Origin: Hsuehochloa calcarea | Lineage: Eukaryota; Streptophyta; Magnoliopsida; Poales; Poaceae | Reading direction: 5' to 3' | Assembly: GCA_036346395.1 (NCBI GenBank) | Contig: CM070599.1 | Location: 28,201,232 to 28,265,231 of the forward strand | DNA length: 64,000 nucleotides | Part shown: in pieces, positions 50,001-58,390 of the stretch | How the letters are laid out: each line of letters begins with the position of its first letter | How positions within the stretch are numbered: the stretch's first letter is position 1 | The notes under the pieces: generated by a model | What the model saw: only the letters and a program-made list of their open reading frames with translations | Databases searched by the model: none | What the model was told of the DNA's origin: nothing | Program-made: the position numbers and the translations under genes

Positions 50001-51188
50001 AATCAATTGTCTGTACATCTATACCTCCTCTTGCTGTTCCATGTATTGCCGAATCCATGCAGCTTGCGATGACCGCCCATCATCCAATGTCGCATCCTCT
50101 TCTCGACGCCTGCCAATTCTAATTTCCAACCCCTCAGTGCTCCCCTTTGCCTCCTCAGGCCCACGACTCTGTGGCACCCAATTGTCCTTCGCTGCTGATA
50201 CTACCTTAACTGAACCCTCTGTTCCTACAGAGGCTCGACAAAAGTAATCAACACATGATTTAAGCATGACAGACTAACACCCAACTATTCAATCCAATCC
50301 ATGCCTCCATGAGAAAACACAAGCATAAACGCACCACACCTGGCGTGCACACATGTGCACACACGTGCGCGCAGAACCTAAAATGCGGATGAGTGCAAAC
50401 CCACATGCTCCAACATACATACGGTGCTACTTCACGCTTAAACCAGTAAGCTAGCATAGAACGCGGGCAAATGATCAATGTTGTAAAATTCATTGTATGC
50501 ACATATGCACGAGGACACACACACACACATCACAACTGCATGCAGATGCGCACACGCATACACTGGTGCAGACACATGCACACGCACATTTCACAGTTCA
50601 CACAGAATTATGCCTACACATGAACTATTCACCGCTTCAAAACACTAAAACCTAAACCCTCAAATAGTCGAATCCAGTACCTGTGCGGGATGAGGAGTTG
50701 GCGCCGCTGGAGAACTTGAGGGGGAGCTCGTCGCCGGGCAGATTAAAGCATAGCCAATCCAACGCCGACTCAAACGTCGCCGAATCCTACACAATGAAAA
50801 AAAATCACCAATAATCATCAACAAACAGACAATTCAATCGCACGGTAGTATTCTACGTGTGTTTGGGGATACGAACGGATAGAGCGGAGAGGGCCTGCTC
50901 GATTTGCGCGGAGGAGAAGCCCTCAAGGGCGAGCTTGTCGTAGAGGCCGCGCAGCCGCCGCGCTTTCTGCTCCCTCAACTCGGTACGCGCCGCGGGAGCA
51001 TCGGCGGGCGCGGGGGTGGGGGCGGTGATGGTGGTAGAGGAGTTGAGGAGGAGGAGGCGGAGGCGGCGCTCGTTCTCCGACGAGATCTGGAGGCGCGGCG
51101 CCGCGGCGGAGGAGGATGAGGATGAGGACGAGGAGGGTTTGGGCTTCTGCTTCTGCTTCGACACCGGCTGCTTCTTCTTAGGCGCCAT
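17043..51188 (-). CDS. DExH-box RNA helicase, DHX29/DExH7-like (33 exons, about 1432 residues)
   Basis: An ATP-dependent superfamily 2 RNA helicase. Animal DHX29 aids ribosomal scanning on structured mRNA; the plant DExH7/DExH4 group is named by homology and its role is less clear. From the ATG at 51188 the exons keep consistent phase and GT-AG borders, and I list them in the nine block entries. Order: UBA-like N terminus (about 80-104), acidic linker, dsRNA-binding-like part (370-455), motif I GETGCGKTT (603-611), motif II DEVH (708-711), motif III SAT (745-747), motif V ATDIAETS (947-954), motif VI QRRGRAGR (995-1002), HA2, and a C-terminal OB-fold. No motif is broken, and length fits plant relatives (about 1400-1460). 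Introns hold nearly all the transposons of 18-49.7 kb. Family certainty is high; splice sites are read by eye. Confidence 0.93.
18186..18599. mobile_element. CCGG-rich hAT element, copy 2
   Basis: Exact 8 bp duplication GTGACCAC (18178-18185 and 18600-18607). Termini are TAAGGATCAAAATC and CCCTTG. The element is 414 bp without coding, in intron 30. Internally it repeats a 61 bp block (an AAATTTAAATTTGAAAAATA segment with a following GGGAGG tract) twice near 18463-18560. Confidence 0.9.
19505..19624. mobile_element. CCGG-rich hAT element, truncated copy 3
   Basis: Ends GGGATTTCTATCTCTG, the inverse of the start of copy 4, which lies 14 bp away. The opposite terminus is missing. Intron 29. Confidence 0.75.
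19639..19848. mobile_element. CCGG-rich hAT element, copy 4
   Basis: Exact 8 bp duplication GGCATATC (19631-19638 and 19849-19856). Termini are CAGAGATAGAAAT and TTTTGGATCCCTG. The element is 210 bp without coding, in intron 29. Confidence 0.92.
20154..20411. mobile_element. Stowaway-type MITE
   Basis: Termini CTCCCTCC and GGAGGGAG are flanked by TA on both sides (20152-20153 and 20412-20413), the mark of Tc1/mariner Stowaway elements. 258 bp in intron 28. Confidence 0.9.
20830..21229 (+). pseudogene. C-terminal remnant of a hAT transposase
   Basis: The plus strand reads NPIHEWLDSPMRQSEPLLDE, then, one frame over, VVDTIPDKELDKTLDDQPL, a basic stretch and an acidic Ser-rich tail (DEETESSSSDEVQYQ) ending at 21229. 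Proline- and acid-rich tails of this kind are found after the dimerisation domain of plant hAT transposases. The catalytic body is absent and a frameshift lies near 20900. Assignment depends on the bounding hAT termini as much as on the protein. Confidence 0.6.
21635..21881. mobile_element. CCGG-rich hAT element nested in the larger one
   Basis: Exact 8 bp duplication GGTAGAAT (21627-21634 and 21882-21889). Termini are CAGGGATAGAAATCCCGG and GGTTTTTCGATCCTTG. 247 bp, no coding. It inserted after the 20682-22465 element was in place. Confidence 0.93.
22801..24333 (-). CDS. Helicase exons 25-28: ratchet region
   Basis: Exons are 24235-24333, 24013-24150, 23753-23823 and 22801-22870. Residues 1103-1228 include AIFGCLSPILSVAAFLSYKS, FISPKDEKQN, HLLMVIAYNKW, AHQFCRSFYLNSTVMYMIRD and MRLQYGTLLADIGLVDLP. 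Introns 24 and 27 carry a Harbinger-like MITE and a CCGG-rich hAT element. Confidence 0.92.
23105..23332. mobile_element. CCGG-rich hAT element, copy 6
   Basis: Flanks GACTAGAC (23097-23104) and AACTAGAC (23333-23340), 7 of 8 identical. Termini are CAGGGGGAAAAAC and GGTTTTTGGATCCTTG. 228 bp, no coding, intron 27. Confidence 0.88.
25167..25715. mobile_element. Tourist/Harbinger-like MITE
   Basis: Termini GGGTGTGTTTGGTT and AACCAAACGCATCC are inverted repeats. TAA flanks both sides (25164-25166 and 25716-25718), as for PIF/Harbinger insertions. 549 bp with much internal inverted homology (ATCATCCCA and TGGGATGAT-type segments), in intron 24. No transposase. Confidence 0.82.
26051..27195 (-). 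CDS. Helicase exons 21-24: motif VI and HA2
   Basis: Exons are 27055-27195, 26588-26677, 26270-26326 and 26051-26134. Residues 979-1102 contain SRANAKQRRGRAGRVKPGMC (motif VI with its arginine fingers), VPEMLRMPLTELCLQIKSLH, AIEPPKEEAISSAIDLLYK, and FEGHELLSPLGYHLAKLPVD. The last two are the winged-helix/HA2 part typical of DEAH/RHA helicases. Confidence 0.94.
27669..27830. repeat. Long pyrimidine tract
   Basis: Almost pure C/T on the plus strand. The same feature appears at 45421-45475 in the related element, so it belongs to the LTR family. Confidence 0.9.
28285..28490. mobile_element. CCGG-rich hAT fragment, diverged
   Basis: Shares the order GGTAACCG, GGTCGGGTCCGGGA, CCCGGCCGGTTTTTCCCGG and TTTTTAAGCAAATTCAA with the copies at 21.7 and 23.2 kb. 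Termini are decayed and there is no duplication. It sits inside the giant LTR. Confidence 0.7.
29900..30026 (+). repeat. 24 bp coding-like tandem repeat
   Basis: A unit GAACAAGATGATTATCAGAA plus ACAT/ACTT repeats two to three times. In one frame it gives EQDDYQN copies and closes at a TGA. It may be a leftover coding tail or chance; I do not recognise the protein. Confidence 0.5.
30771..31385 (-). mobile_element. Ty1-copia fragment: one LTR, primer site and leader
   Basis: A 134 bp LTR (31252-31385, TGTTATGA...TTCTAACA) is followed on the minus strand by TGGTATCAGAGC (31251-31240), a perfect initiator tRNA-Met primer site. Then comes an Arg/Ser-rich leader frame (31232-30771), typical of the 5' end of small-LTR copia elements. 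The rest of the element is absent. It is inserted within the giant LTR. Confidence 0.8.
32794..33581 (-). CDS. Helicase exons 17-20: second RecA lobe, motifs IV and V
   Basis: Exons are 33423-33581, 33224-33325, 32977-33129 and 32794-32898. Residues 806-978 include a variable insert (KHAGSSVNNRRGKKNLVLSS), CPPGAVLVFLPGVAEIEML, LPLHSLLAPTDQRKVFQ, and motif V VATDIAETSITIDDVIYVVD. A (GA)n/(GGGA)n tract lies right at the exon 19 donor (32940-32968). The donor of exon 20 opens the 5.6 kb intron with the giant LTR. Confidence 0.94.
34084..35155 (-). CDS. Helicase exons 12-16: motifs Ib, II and III
   Basis: Exons are 35055-35155, 34881-34938, 34570-34635, 34384-34466 and 34084-34267. Residues 642-805 give AISVAERV, YQVRLDSARNERTKLLFCTT, the catalytic DEVH box within VVVDEVHERT, LKVILMSATVDS (the SAT codon M is split by intron 15), and SVEGRTHPVSIHFLED opening the second RecA lobe. 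All five exons are short and joined in phase across small introns without transposons. Confidence 0.94.
35590..35796. mobile_element. CCGG-rich hAT fragment, copy 8
   Basis: The right end GGGATTTTGATCCCTG is intact. Inside is the subterminal block ATGCCTAAACCAACTGGGG, as in the copy at 16.1 kb (inverted). The left terminus is not found. Intron 11. Confidence 0.7.
35800..37604. other. Intron 11 sequence, possibly an LTR fragment
   Basis: There is no coding. A segment near 37190-37280 (TACTGAGTCGTGGACTCGCC, a pyrimidine run, GGTAATCG) resembles in style the TACTAGCTCGCGAGTACGG part of the TGACA-family LTR. No ends were found. Confidence 0.35.
37605..41341 (-). mobile_element. Ty1-copia retrotransposon with deleted RT core
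   Basis: LTRs at 37605-37754 and 41191-41341 (TGTT...TTAACA) are similar. The primer site TGGTATTAGAGCC directly follows the 5' LTR on minus, and a GAAAGGGGG polypurine tract precedes the 3' LTR. Minus-strand pieces in order: leader (40529-41100), protease MDSGASFDL (about 40350), integrase (39258-39864, with SFDLVHSDVWGP and NGVAERKHRHI), the RT start (38236-38616, KWMYKVKTKSDGSVERYKVR), then the RNase H end (37768-38049). The middle of RT, including its catalytic aspartates, is missing and stops abound. The flanks CTCAA and GTTTC do not match, so no duplication is visible. Intron 11, same strand as the gene. Confidence 0.88.
41447..42454 (-). CDS. Helicase exons 10-11: ATP-binding motifs I and Ia
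   Basis: Exons are 42332-42454 and 41447-41533. Residues 572-641 contain MLEARASLPIARLK, motif I GETGCGKTTQVPQFILDD with the lysine and threonine needed for ATP binding, and motif Ia TQPRRIA. The donor after exon 11 opens the 6.3 kb intron that contains the 37605-41341 copia element. Confidence 0.94.
42557..44101 (-). CDS. Helicase exons 6-9: dsRNA-binding-like part
   Basis: Exons are 43883-44101, 43498-43609, 43197-43406 and 42557-42636. Residues 365-571 start with KAVLQTFCQKLGWEAPKYSK and continue to VAAFALYQFFADLPLRQLL, the two ends of a dsRNA-binding-like fold kept in DHX29, DHX57 and DHX9 relatives. A divergent acidic stretch and a charged helix (AESTVLKRQLENKRKLANYL) lead into the helicase core. 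Intron 8 holds a fragment of the CCGG-rich hAT family near 42.9 kb. Confidence 0.9.
42886..42948. mobile_element. CCGG-rich hAT terminal fragment
   Basis: Starts CAAGGATAAAAATC and continues with GTTACCGGCC and GGCCGGTAACGGTAACC. Only one end remains. Intron 8. Confidence 0.6.
44744..44995. repeat. Tandem duplication of LTR edge and adjoining sequence
   Basis: About 126 bp, from TGTAGCACACTTCTCCAGG through ACTTAACAATCTC and on to CTCGGCTCCA, is present twice head to tail. Confidence 0.85.
45131..45928 (+). mobile_element. Short solo LTR of the TGACA family
   Basis: Starts TGACACCCCAAA and ends TTTGGGGTCTGACA. Flanks TTTGT (45126-45130) and GTTGT (45929-45933) agree at 4 of 5 bases. The first 360 bp match 27450-27830 in order, and the last 440 bp match about 31720-32158, including TTATTATGCAATAGCTTTAC. 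It is the same LTR type lacking the 3.9 kb middle of the giant copy, and it sits inside the copia element. Confidence 0.8.
48610..50224 (-). CDS. Helicase exons 3-5: acidic linker
   Basis: Exons are 50025-50224, 49124-49223 and 48610-48983. The encoded residues 140-364 are hydrophilic and acidic (EVEEEEVELDNLFFED), with a short basic patch RRKKKG at the exon 4/5 junction. These are expected features of a flexible spacer between the UBA-like region and the RNA-binding part. The exon 5 donor is GTCATG, a weak site, and the intron after it carries a 3.7 kb copia element. Intron 3 carries a Stowaway MITE and intron 2 a CA/CG-rich tract. Confidence 0.88.
49448..49691. mobile_element. Stowaway-type MITE
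   Basis: Termini CTCCCTCT and AGAGGGAG are flanked by TA on both sides. 244 bp in intron 3 of the helicase gene. Confidence 0.88.
50330..50590. repeat. CA/CG alternating purine-pyrimidine tract
   Basis: Rich in ACACATGTGCACACACGTGC-type sequence with a short (AC)n at 50516-50528. It lies in intron 2, roughly 600-850 bp after the start codon of the helicase gene. Confidence 0.75.
50681..51188 (-). CDS. Helicase exons 1-2: basic start and UBA-like region
   Basis: Exon 1 is 50877-51188 and exon 2 is 50681-50786. The protein starts MAPKKKQ, followed by a Ser run, a Leu/Arg-rich helix, and LRGLYDKLALEGFSSAQIEQ, which resembles a UBA helix bundle. Exon 2 gives ESALDWLCFNLPGDELPLKF, a signature shared with the DHX29 and DHX57 families. 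Exon 1 must end at GTTCGT and not at the nearby GTATCC for the frame to continue. The Ser tract is encoded by a TCC/TCG-rich repeat likely to vary in length. Confidence 0.9.
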
Positions 51189-51370
51189 TTGTCCACGCGG
51201 AGCTGGTGCGCTGTATCGTCTGATCGTCTCCGGCGGCGGCGAGCTTGGCTACGGAGTTACAGACTAGCGGGACACTACTGGGGAAATCGGTGACCGGTAG
51301 TGCGTTTTTGGAAGGGAAAAATATTATTTTATTGAAAAATTACAGTCAAAAAATATTTGCAACAATGGCT

Positions 51371-51668
51371 TCCTTGTGAATTTTTTTTATTAATTAACTT
51401 TTTAAAATTTTATTTTAAAGTTAACCTCCGCTAATTTTATTTCTAATTCTGACTCTTTTGGTGGCGTGACCAAACAACACTGTCACGTCACGGGTGATGG
51501 CGTGACAAGAGTTTGCCTATATACGGACTGGCGTGACAGCGTTATTTTGTCATGCTACGGGTGGTGGCGTAACCAAAAGGGTCAGAATTGAAAATAAAGT
51601 TAACAGAGGTTAACTTTAAAATAAAATTAAAAAAGGGTTAAATAATATAAAAAAAATTCATTCCTTGT
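51371..51668. mobile_element. Foldback-type MITE upstream of the helicase gene
   Basis: Roughly 100 bp arms are inverted copies of each other (CTTCCTTGTGAATTTTTTTT through CTCTTTTGGTGGCGTGACCA, against its complement at 51570-51668). The loop repeats GGCGTGAC and CGGGTG(A/G)TGGCGT. There is no coding. The target duplication is not clear. It starts about 180 bp upstream of the helicase ATG. Confidence 0.75.
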
Positions 51669-51689
51669 TAACAAACTCTAGTTTAAGGG

Positions 51690-52300
51690 TTGATGGGTAT
51701 AATACCGAAACTATAATTGGTGGATTTTAGTCTATAAATATAAGAAACTTCGTGTACAAGTAACATACAGATGAATCAATATTACGGGTCTTCCTCTATA
51801 TGTTTGTGTCATTGTCTATGTCGTGTTTAGTGTGTTATTGTTCTTGTTGTTCTACCGATGATTGTTCTGGAGATTCTACCGATGGATTGTATTATTTAAC
51901 ACGTTATCAGCACGAATCGCTCTACACGGCTGAATCGGTATGTCGTCAGAATTTCATGTTTCAATCTCTAGTTTGCTATGAACTAATCTGGTAGATTAAT
52001 CTACTTGTTGGATTAGATTTGTTACCGACTAGGATACTGTTTATTGCAGAGATTAGTCAACAAATCTAATAGTTATTGTTCATGAGAGAAGAAACAAAAT
52101 CTCAATCTGTGTTGGTAGGGGTGGCCATCGCCATCGCCGACCATTATTGCCGTCGTGCTTCGCGTCGCCACAGTTTTGTGGTGCGCAAGGAGCCTAGCGA
52201 CTAGGGTTTTTAACCCTAGCCGCTAGTGGGCCGAAGAGGTGGCCCAAAAACTGGAAAAATAAAAGGAAAAATAAAAAGTCAGGAAAGAAAAAAGGGAAAA
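51690..52300 (+). mobile_element. LTR end and leader of a copia-type element
   Basis: A TATAAATA box (51735) is followed by an LTR-like 3' end TATTATTTAACA and then CGTTATCAGCACGAATCGC (about 51902-51920), a sequence commonly found just inside one class of plant copia LTRs. A short leader follows and no gag is seen. The 5' end is uncertain. Confidence 0.5.
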
Positions 52301-54265
52301 TCCCAATAATTACAAATGGACCCTTGGAGTTCTAACCAAACGAGGAATTTTTGTGGATAAGAAAATTTTACGAAAAAACCCCTACAATTCACAAAATTTA
52401 CGATGGGTTTTAGTTTTGAATATATTCTTACAGAATAACCCCTTGGGGATCTGATTTTAACGACATATTAATATGTTTCATAGTTATTGTGTATTTTAGA
52501 CCCTCAATTTATGATTATTTACTTTTATTTATTTATTTTATATACAATAACCTTAAATTAAAATAATCATATAAACTAAATTTCTAATGAATATAAGCTT
52601 CCATAATTTGTGAAGCCTTAGACCTAGTACACCTTGGAAGCATCATATTTTTATGGTATATTTTTCCCTGGTATTGTGTGTTTCGAAATTAATTAATGGG
52701 TTTTGTAATTCTAAAAATTGCTCACATACTTTAAAATATTATTAAAAAATCCTAAAATACAATGAAAATTATGGGAAATATATGAAATTATCTATTGAAT
52801 AGTTAAAATTAATATTTACAATTTTTCACTTGTTTCATGCATTTAAAAGGTCTTACTAGTTGTAAACATATAGAAAATTACATAAATTATGTGGGACATG
52901 TTTGACATCGCTAAGTAGATATTTGTTTGTCCTAGATGACAGCAATGATAAGATCATATTATGCTCTATGGAGACCTGTAGCAATCTCCTAGTTATCCCT
53001 TAACTTTGTAAAGATGTCGTTTTTTTGCATGAGTTGCATTAGTAGTATAGATTCAGCTCCTGTTGAGCTTGGCCCTGCTCCTGTTGAGCATTTCTTATCT
53101 TCTGATTTAGAATGGAACCTTAAGCATTAGATCATTTTTCCCAAATGCCATAAATAAATTAATGGCCTGAGTTGTTCTATTAAAATCTTATCTCCTATTG
53201 AATAGCTGATTAAATCTGCTTAATATAGCATATTATTGGTAGCATACCTTACCTGTAGTAAAATAAATAATCTTGCATTGTATAAATTTTGTAAACAGTA
53301 TGCCTAAAAATTAAAAACATGTTGTCATGTCTTGCTAACAAAATTTAGAGTATATATTAGTTTCATGCCAATAAAATTGTACTCCTGTTGAAGTACGATT
53401 GCAAATCTTAAACTCCAAGTTGATTGCAAGCAAATGCCTCATGTACACGCTATCACTTGGAATTTTACAGTTGGCGTGAAAAGGGGGAGAAAATTGGGCA
53501 TGTGTGGAATATTGGAAGTTAAGAGGCATAGAAAATTGTTCAAAATAAGAGTCATGGTAGGAACATTGGCATATACTAGGTCAAAGCCAAAACAAATTAG
53601 CCCGAAGTAATAAATTAATCTAGTTTATTTTTGGAAGATATTTAAAGCAAATTGTATGATTATTATCCTTATCCAGTTGATATGGTAAATGTCATTTACG
53701 TCATTACCGATACCCATGTTGTTGGCAACCATAGTCACTTCTACCCACAAAGGGCAATTGATTTATGTCTTCAGCAATATGTTAAGCGCCAGCATGTGGG
53801 AATGCACATGGCAAATCGACGGTCGCTTGACGTAGTCGCACATATGTTATGTTGGCTATGCACCGAAGAGTGTCATACTCATCGAAAATGGCACATGCAT
53901 AAAATGATAAGTGCGGTCAGCAACTGCATCATCACCAAAAGCCATATCACTTGCTCGAAGCAAATATAGCTCCTAAAATAAAACATAATGCCTATTGGAT
54001 TTTGTTGATCCTGAATGATCTAATTTTGGCCAAGTTAATTAAATATGGTGTTCTTGTTGAACAATAAATATTCTCATTGAATATTTGTACTATTTGGGTG
54101 ATTCAACTAGATTTGAAGTCCAGAAGAAAATCCAGTATTTCCGTGCAGATTAAATATGGTCAAATATTTATGTTCCAACATAATATTTATGTTTTGACGA
54201 GAATCTAATAACCCCAATTAATTAAAAAAATTATATGTAATTGTTATTATAGATAGCAATATCTC
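52301..54265. other. AT-rich intergenic DNA, no gene assigned
   Basis: The open frame at 53652-53969 shows no family I recognise. Nothing else is supported. Confidence 0.5.
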
Positions 54266-54269
54266 CATG

Positions 54270-57200
54270 TTATTCGTAAGGATACATGTTATCATTAATA
54301 AGGAAACAACTTAGCTAAGTGGTCGTGAACCATTTTACAACCAACATATAGGTCGTAAGTTCTCCTACGACAACCTAGTGGTCGTAAGATTTCCTGACCA
54401 CCTCATGATCGTAAGCCTTACTACAACCACTTCAAGGTTGCAAGCTTTACTACTACCAGATCAACTACAACTACCCTATGGTCAAGAAAGCCTACAAACA
54501 TGTTGACTCAATCGACTAGGGACACTTATATGTTGTGTTTAATACACACAGTAGTGAATATGTGTTCTTATTCTCTCGGATAATAGCACGTATTAAACAT
54601 CTGTGTTTTACATAACTACAACGCGACGTGGGAGAGTTAGTCTCTGACAATAACAGACACTAAACGTGCGCATTTCATCAAACGGCGAGACGCCTGTTGA
54701 TTGAGACAACTGCCACCCTTTTACGTGCTATATAAGGAGTAAAGACGGTGGACAGAGGGCAACGACAACGAACACAAGACAGGTAGCGACAGGATCAACC
54801 GACAGAAGTCATTAAGCTCTAGTTCTAGGGATTTCTTCCCTATTGTAAAGCATAGTCAATACAATAACACATGAGTAGGGCTATTATTCTCAGGAGAAGG
54901 CCCGAACCTGTATAAAATCTATGTGTCTTTTTCTATGTAGTTTAACTCTATGAGAGTCCCCAACATTCATTCATAAGATCGATACTAAACCATCGATAGT
55001 TGGCGCCGACCGTGGGGAAGCTGATTTCTCCATCCCTTTTCGACAAATTGTCTTCATTTTTCAACTCTGGTGCTTTCATGGCAGGACAGTGGAATGAGGA
55101 GAATTTGTTCGATTTGGCAGAATGCGCAGAACTTGACATGGGTGCCTGCTATGAGTATAAGTAGATCATCATTTCATCCGATGACAATGTCGTTTCCATG
55201 TATCTTTAGACCTAGGAGACTATACTACGGACAAGGTTGATGAGGGAGCTCTCTCCCAACGACATTACTCTCAGATAAGGAACCAGAATCCTCAAAGGGC
55301 AAGGGTCCATCCGATTAGGGTCAAGATCGCGCCATGGTGAGTGCGGAGCACAATGAGGGTCCCCCTCCAAATGTTCAAGCATGTATGAGACCGTCCGATC
55401 TGGCACAACAAGTCCTGGAATCCATGATTCCAGGACTCAATCAACACTTGATAACCGTCACCTTTCGGTTACCCTCATGAAGTGCATTGTTGAGCCCACT
55501 TCTCCTGTGGATTCGATAATACCCTTGCAGGGTTCACCTTCAGTCGGAGATGGTTATAACCGAAATTCCCTTCCTAGAGGGGATTGCTCCAAGTCGCGAG
55601 GCGTTGTCCTTCTACTACTCCTCGAGTCAAGAGGACTCAGATGCAAGTGGGAATAATAGCACCCAATATGTCTTTGTCCTCCTCTCAGATTCTAATCTCT
55701 CTCCAAAAGGCAGGGATAGGGTTTCTTCCCATCGCACACCCGCTTCGAGCTCTCGTAGTAATGGCGAGAAAGCCTCCAATAATGACCAGGATCTCCACAT
55801 TCATGAGCGTGGTTGAAATACTATAAATGATCGCTCTCCACTGAGGTATGCTCCAATTGACTCAGATGTTGATAATCCTGAAACCATTCAGAGAAGAAGA
55901 CTTGCTACCTAGAGGTCCTTACCTGCATGCATCAAATACCAGTCAGAGTAAACTCAAGAACTTCAACAAATCAATGACCTGATCAAAAACCTAACTCGGG
56001 AGCTTGGACAAGTGCCAGGCTACGACCTCTTTGCTCAAGAGATTGCACGAAGACTTCGGGACACAATGGGCAAGCTCGAATGGACTCGACAACACCGTCC
56101 TGGTGGTCGTATCGGGACAACTCCATCGAACGCCAATCGTTCGGATGACTCTCCTCATGAAGAACGACAAGACAATAGGTTTAGTCGATCTCCTAACCAC
56201 GACCCTAGTTAGAGAAGAGTCCCACAAACAACTGATGATCGACAAACTCCTAGAGAGGGTGGTCGTTCACCACTTCTTCCAATAAATCTGCACCTACAAA
56301 TGGAAGCATGAGGAGTATCGTTGCCTTATATGATAGGTCAGGTCCACTTACCACTGGGTATCGTCGAGGATGATCGTATGGTGATGTCAGCGCTTCTTTT
56401 CGACAAAGGAGGCATTATGAGATTATTACCGGATGCCGAGCGTTTCCGTCGGACCTTCAAACAGTTCGTTAGCCACCCCGGTTTCGATAAGTGAACATGG
56501 AGAAGTTTGATGGGTTACACAATCTCATCAAGTTTCTTCAAATCTATACCACCACTGTTTGAGAAGCAATAGGAGGAGAGCATATCATGTCCAACTACTT
56601 TTCTACTGTGCACGAAGGATTTGTTTGGTGGCTGTTAAATCCGCAATGAGAGTCGATCTATTCATGACAACACCTTTGTGACCTACTAGTAGCCAACTTC
56701 CAGGGAAATTACAACTGCATAGGAAAGGAGGACGACATGCACAGAATATGATAGAAATCTCATGAGACCTTATGCCAATTTATCAAGTGTTTCAGTCAGG
56801 TTTGCAACTTGATTCTTGAAGTCTCTGATTCATTTGTCATCGAGCGTTAAAGTGGAGAGTCCACATTAGAAGGATCATGGAGGAGATCGTTCTAAATCAT
56901 CTGGCTACCATCACCGAGCTCTTCGAAACGGCTCATTGTTATGCAATTGCTGCAGAAGCGGTCGAGTGGAATAGCACGATTGATGGTGACGATAAGGACA
57001 CTCGAGGAGTGGGCGAAGGCAGAAAGAATAAAGATAAAAATGCTGGGAAATCTAAGAGTAAGACTAAAGGCCAAAAGCTTCAAGTCAAAAGTTCTAAGGA
57101 GGTCTTAGCCGTGAGCAACAAGGAGCCTCAGAGCTCAAAACCATAGTCCAACCAGAGCAAAGGTAAACGCCCCGAACGAAAGAACGACAAGCCTATGTGG

Positions 57201-58390
57201 TGTCCTTTTCACAAAAAAGAATGACACGACCTTCGCAACTGCCAAGTTTTTCAACGGGAACTCGACGATTACTACTCCGGCAATGGACCACTTCCTACAC
57301 TTGAAGAGGTAGGGCAAACGAGTGGTCAAAAACAGTCGATGATGATGAGGAGATGTCGTTTCAAGATCCAGAACACACCATCAATCACATCTATGGAGAG
57401 ACTTCAACATACGAGTAGAAACAATAGCTCAAAGTTGTCGAACATGAGGTAAATTTTATTGACCCTCCTCTTGTTAATAAAGAACTAGAGTGGTCAGAAA
57501 TCACCATGTATTTCGAGAAAGGTGACTGTCCAATCCCTTCTACTCGACCTGGTCGTTTTTCGATGATGGTCGAGCCCACCGTCAATAAATGTCGAGTTAA
57601 TCGTATGTTAGTTGATGGTGGTAGTTCATTGAACATACTCTTTCCGAGTGTGCTGGACGAGATGCGAGTTCTCAGGACAAAGATCAAGCATGTACGATAC
57701 TCATTTCATGGGATTGTACCGAGGTCTTTAGCCAAACATATTGATTAGGTTTATCTTCCTGTAAGGTTTGGGTCACCAAACAATTTTAGGATGGAGAAAA
57801 TCTCTTTTGATGTGGTCTATTTTGAAACGACATACAATGTCATTCTCGGTCGACCAACTCTGGCATGATTCCTAATTGCTGCTCATTACGGTTATTAATG
57901 TTGTAGGATTCCAAGTCCCAAAGGAGTAATCACAGTTCACAGTGATAAAAAGGTGGCGCTTACATGCGACCGCAAATCCCTCGAGATGGTTGACCAAATA
58001 CCAACTCGATAAGCAAGTAAGGAGCAACATTCGACTAAGCAGTTGAAGCCTAAAGTTGCACCAAAGCTGAACAACCAAGTCAAAAAAGTTCCACTGGATA
58101 CAGAGGAATATTTGCAAACAGTTCACATTAGGGTCACTTCTGACCCTACATAGGAAGACACCCTCGTCACCTTCCTCCGAGAAAATGCAGATGTCTTCAC
58201 GTGGCAAGCATCCGACATGCTCGCAGTCCACAGGGAGGTGATTGAGCATAGGCTAGTTCTACGGTCTCACAGGAAACCCATAAAAGAAAATTATGTAGAT
58301 TTGTACCTGATCGACGAGATGCCATCAGATCTGAATTGGATAAGCTACTTAAAGCAGGCTTCATAAGAGAAGTCAACCACCCAGAGTGGT
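54270..58390 (+). mobile_element. Ty3-gypsy retrotransposon, 3'-truncated
   Basis: The 5' LTR ends ...GAGTCCCCAACA at 54965 (start near 54270) and contains GTCGTAAG-type repeats and a CTATATAAGG box (54729). The primer site TGGCGCCGACCGTGGGGAA is at 55001-55019. Plus-strand pieces: gag about 55980-57150 (EKFDGLHNLIKFLQIYTTTV, HEGFVWWLL), protease about 57590-57850 (MLVDGGSSLNILFPSVLDEM, NVILGRPTL), then the start of RT (58170-58380, ENADVFTWQASDM). All are broken by stops and frameshifts. Coding ends abruptly where the next LTR begins at 58391; no 3' LTR is seen. Confidence 0.85.

Noticed and set aside
53652..53969. 105-codon plus-strand frame rich in His and Cys
   Set aside because: It does not fit a zinc-finger spacing I know, has no splice or promoter context, and sits in AT-rich DNA between retroelements.
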